Origin: Pyronema omphalodes
Taxonomy: Eukaryota; Ascomycota; Pezizomycetes; Pezizales; Pyronemataceae
NCBI GenBank assembly: GCA_024516155.1
Contig: JAJJXM010000003.1
Span: 1,426,001 to 1,490,000 of the forward strand
Direction: 5' to 3'
DNA: 64,000 nucleotides
Of this stretch, positions 60,544 to 64,000 are shown piece after piece (the stretch's first letter is position 1; each line of letters starts with the position of its first letter). The position numbers were made by a program, and so were the translations under genes. The notes beneath the pieces were generated by a model that saw only the letters and a list, made by a program, of their open reading frames with translations, searched no databases and had not been told where the DNA came from.

Positions 60544-62324
60544 TTACAAAGTGTACTGGAAGTTAGGATGACCCTCCAAGACCTTTCCTTCCTTCTGCTT
60601 CTTATTCTGTGCCCGGAAGTACAATGTCATCGTCGCAACGGCAGTCATAGTAAACAACTGAGTTCCAATCGTCGCCCACATACCATTAAGATACTTAGGG
60701 GCATCATGTTCCCGAAAGACAGTGGAAGCGAAGATACCACCAATAGCACCAAATCCGACCTGCAAGGCAGATCCCACCGATCTCTTCGAGTTCATTCTGA
60801 TGTTGTTTGACTGATAAGACAGTACAGCAGGAACATTACCCTGAGCACCAGTCAAACCCAAGAAGATACCAAAGTATCTCGGTCCAGTTCCCTTAGTATA
60901 GGCGGTAATCAAAAGTCCGACAATAACAAGGAGGTTTTGGAAAACGATAACGGGACCACGCTTGTGGGTTTTATCGGCAAGAACTGCCATTCCAAAGGCA
61001 GTGATACAGGCGAAGATGTAAGGAGGTGCAGAGAGGAGTTGGGACATTGCAGCGCTGAAACCCATACCGCGGAGGATTTGGGGGAGGAAGTATCCGAAGG
61101 CATAGGATGGGGTGGTAGAGCACATGAACATCATAGCGCTAGTACAATAAGCTTTTTACACTTTTACGTTGGGGGTTCGGATGGAACTTACAAGACCCAT
61201 AACTTCCAATCTCCTAGATGCTTTCCGACCTTGGCCCAGGTAATGTCATCGGCAGTTGAATCGTCACGGTCACGATCAATTCTAGCCTTGAGAAGTTCGA
61301 CATCGCTGGCGGTCAAGAAGTTTCCGTTTCTGGTTTGTAGAACCTTGTCGGGAAAGTCGATGATAGTAAAGTAAGCAACAAATCCGAGAAGAACTGTGAT
61401 GATTCCCTCAATGATGAAGATCCATCGCCATCCAGAAAGACCTCCAATTCCCTTCATTTGCATTAATCCGTAAGCAAGGATTGCAGAGAATCCACCAACT
61501 AGGACAGACACGAGGTAAAAACCAGCCATTCTGAACGTTGCAGGATGTATTCATTAGCCACGTTGGTACATTAATGTCAGAAGATGAGAAAAAGTGTTGG
61601 ACTTACCGCTTTTGTACTTCATACCGAACATACCACGAAGAGACAATGTAGACGGCACCAGGGAAGAAACCAGCCTCAAAGAAACCTAAGATGGCACGGC
61701 AAACTACCAATAGCCTCCAGTCTTTCAGGAATCCCATTCCGATCATCACCGCACCCCAACATACTGCCAATGTTCCCAGTAGCTTTGCGGCACCGATGCG
61801 ACGGAGAAGGAGGTTACTGGGTAGCTCGAAAATGAAATACTATAGCCGTGATGTTAGAGTTGTACAATTGCATTCAGCCGGGCTTTTGGAAAGGCCTGGA
61901 TGCCTTTCAGATGCAGATAGGAACTTACAGGAATAAAAAAGATCAAAAGCGCAATACTATATCTGTTTGTTCCCTTTAGATGGAGCTCAACATCCATACC
62001 CGCGACCGCAGCATTAGACATCTAAATAAGAAACCAATTAATTATTATTCACAAAATGTTTATGGAATAATATCCGTGCATACATTTGTCCGGTCAATCA
62101 GGGCGACTGAGTAAAGAGCTCCGAGAATGGGTAAAAGTCTCCAATCGACTTTATGACTATTGTGACAGATATGTATTAGCAATTGTTATTTTTAACCCGT
62201 GGAAATGAAGAGAAATCCCATACATCAACTTCTGCTCATACTCGATATCAACGCCTGCCTCGCGGTCAGACGATGAAGAGTCGGCATGGTGGACATCCTC
62301 CGCTTTCTGTGTTTCCGATTTCAT
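60544..62324 (-). CDS. MFS permease, anion:cation symporter (allantoate/Dal5-like)
   Basis: Six exons: 62324-62224, 62156-62084, 62021-61929, 61839-61607, 61530-61192 and 61138-60544 (477 aa). The layout is typical of the fungal ACS family: a polar N-terminus, VDWRLLPILGALYSVALIDR, then MSNAAVAGM and the YFIFELPSNLLLRR signature of helix 2-3. Later come GFFEAGFFPGAVYIVSSWY and SGWRWIFIIEG, then six C-terminal helices from YAFGYFLPQILRGMGFS. Such transporters import allantoate, nicotinate, other organic acids or vitamins; the substrate cannot be told from sequence. A TATAAA box lies 87 bp before the start, with a GATA site next to it. Confidence 0.92.
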
Positions 62325-62410
62325 GGCTGTAGAATTCTTGCAGTTCTCCGTAGTTGAAAGACGAAGAATTGATCGCAGCTGGGAAATCTTACACTCGGGC
62401 GACCCCAGTC

Positions 62411-62420
62411 TTTATAGATA
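62411..62420 (-). promoter_or_regulatory. TATA box with overlapping GATA site
   Basis: On the minus strand TATAAA occupies 62416-62411, 87 bp upstream of the permease start. An AGATAA (HGATAR) site reads on the plus strand at 62415-62420. GATA factors (AreA type) control Dal5-like permeases in other fungi; that link here is an inference. Confidence 0.5.
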
Positions 62421-64000
62421 ACTACTGATGTGCATTGTTACGCGCGGTAACCCCGGAGAGCCCGCGGGGTTGGGGCAACATCCATAACCATAACTTTACC
62501 CACAGCCTGGTACGCCATGCTTCCAATCCTGGTCTGCTTGTGAACTTCAGCATGGCGGTGACCGAGGTTGGGACGAACATTAGAGCGGGTGTGGTGTTGG
62601 ATTTCGCTTAAGGGTCTGGTGTGAAACAGTATGCAGAATGGACTGGTCTGCGTTGAAGTGGAATCACCTGGTCTGCCATAGCTTCAATGAATTTCAAGTC
62701 AAGCCATTTGATAAAGCTTGTAATCGAGTTTGTGGCTTACCGGGACATTTAAGGTGTTCCCCACTATAGACTTTCCGGTAAGGCCTACTCTTGGTCGGAA
62801 GGCGCAAGCTTGATAAAGTTCGATAAGTAAATTCCATTATGAAGTGTGTACCATCATGTTTAAACTCGAATTTATGACGATACCGTGAAACATCGGATCC
62901 ATTCCGCTGTGCTTCGCAAATGAGGCCAATCAGATACATCGTCTCCAACACCAACCATGCCTATACTACAGGCACATAAGGAATTGTTCCGATATTTTTG
63001 CAATCACCGGCTGACCGAAGCTCAAAGCACAAATGATACAAACCAACTGTGTATCTAGACTTTCAGGGTCATGTTACCAGTAGCATCGACTTGACCTCAT
63101 CGCGAAAAGAGTGCTTTTTCAAATTTTCGTCTCCCAATGCCATTCTCATGACCCAGTATCGGATTACTTCTGCCGTCAACAAGCAGACCAGGTCAAAACC
63201 ACTGTATGGCACTATGAATCGCCACTCACCGCCTTACGACTCTAACGAATTCGCCAAACCCGTTCAGAGCTTCCCCACATCTGTCATCGCTCGTATCCGA
63301 ATCCACTCGGCGATACCCAGCTACTTGGATCGGCTATTGGGTCGGCTATGTGAATGCGGGGTGCATACGGTGGGGATTAAGGTTGCATTTTGGAGTTGTA
63401 ACAACCAACGGTTTCTGTCTGAATCAAAGCGCCGCATTTCACCGTTGGATTCTAACGCGACGAAATCAGAAGTTAATTCCTCATGTCTTGTCTTGTACCA
63501 GCCACCGCGTGATATCAGGTGTCGCTTGAAAACAACCGAGGACTCTAGCCAAGGCCAGCCAAGATATCTCTAACAAACCGGTGTATCTGTACTACGCCGC
63601 ATTTGCCTGCAACCGTTAACTTCGTCCTGCCCTGCGGATAAAATGATCACGGTGACGCTGATGGTGGAATTTACCGGCTTGGCGAACGCCGCTCGCATTC
63701 GTCCAGGACGCATCAGGCTACTCTAGATCCGCGTGCTCCGGAAGGTTCCTTGGCTTCCTTTCCCCACAGTTTCAGTATGTTATGCACTATAGCTCGCACT
63801 CGGTACATATCTCTGGTATCCACAAACCACGTTCCTGCGACCAGTTGAACATGTTGATTAAACTTCTTTCCAGTACCTGCAGATATGATTATCAAACACA
63901 TTCAGTATCGTCGATTGATGTGGCCTAACAACGGCCCGTCTTTGCAGGTTGGAGATTGTGACCCTGTACATGTCAATCCGGAAATTCGGCACAGAAGATC
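62421..64000. other. Right end, no supported gene
   Basis: Promoter side of the permease, then 1.3 kb with short frames (plus strand about 63049-63573, minus strand about 63713-63901) that show no family motif. A gene cut by the window edge cannot be excluded. Confidence 0.5.

Noticed and set aside
63049..63573. 174-aa plus-strand frame near the right end
   Set aside because: No motif and unusual composition; insufficient to support a gene.
1..64000. CRISPR arrays, operons, bacterial signals, tRNA or rRNA genes
   Set aside because: Sequence is clearly fungal with spliced genes; no spaced direct-repeat arrays and no tRNA cloverleaf or rRNA sequence was recognised by eye. A tRNAscan-SE run would settle the tRNA question.

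Overview
The window is from a filamentous ascomycete (Pezizomycotina). Most genes carry short introns of about 46-135 bp with GT..CTRAY..AG signals. The gene set is typically fungal: a LaeA-like methyltransferase, a mitochondrial class 2 DHODH, Alg10, Psf2, gamma-adaptin, a Gvp36-like BAR protein, an Eps1-like PDI, a proteinase K-like subtilase, ACBP, an anion:cation symporter MFS permease, and fungal NLR-type STAND proteins. I cannot fix the class from sequence alone.

Layout. 1.5-7.6 kb (-): one gene for a very large, mostly disordered nuclear-looking protein (about 1978 aa), divergent from a Ser-rich unknown protein at 8.4-10.5 kb (+). 12.2-14.8 kb (+): a ten-exon gene joining tandem Cys-rich modules (CxCNxxCxC) to a SAM methyltransferase. 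15.6-16.2 kb: a small Gln-rich hypothetical protein. 17.1-18.2 kb: a decayed hAT-like transposon with a BED zinc-finger transposase relic. 19.2-30.5 kb is a dense housekeeping block: DHODH (+), ALG10 (-) and PSF2 (+) sharing a 159-bp divergent promoter, AP-1 gamma-adaptin (-), and a BAR protein (+).

32.7-35.6 kb (-) and 53.7-57.0 kb (+) hold two closely related NLR-type genes in opposite orientation. Each has an N-terminal HeLo-like helical domain, an NB-ARC ATPase and a 43-aa TPR array. The first has one in-frame stop at the NB/TPR junction; the second reads through as a 1036-aa protein. A second hAT-like relic (36.5-37.2 kb) lies 0.9 kb upstream of the broken copy. Between the NLRs are an Eps1-like PDI (-), a subtilase (-), an F-box/ankyrin protein and an alpha/beta hydrolase (+,+), and acyl-CoA-binding protein (-). 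About 6.4 kb before and 3.6 kb after the intact NLR hold no gene I can support, so this NLR sits in a gene-poor accessory-like island. 60.5-62.3 kb (-): an MFS permease of the Dal5/allantoate type. The last 1.7 kb is without a recognisable gene.

Exon structures were derived by hand from splice signals and frame continuity. In every spliced model the joined coding length is a multiple of three. The strongest candidates for something undescribed are the Cys-module/methyltransferase fusion and the NLR pair, with its retained-intron option for a HeLo-only product.
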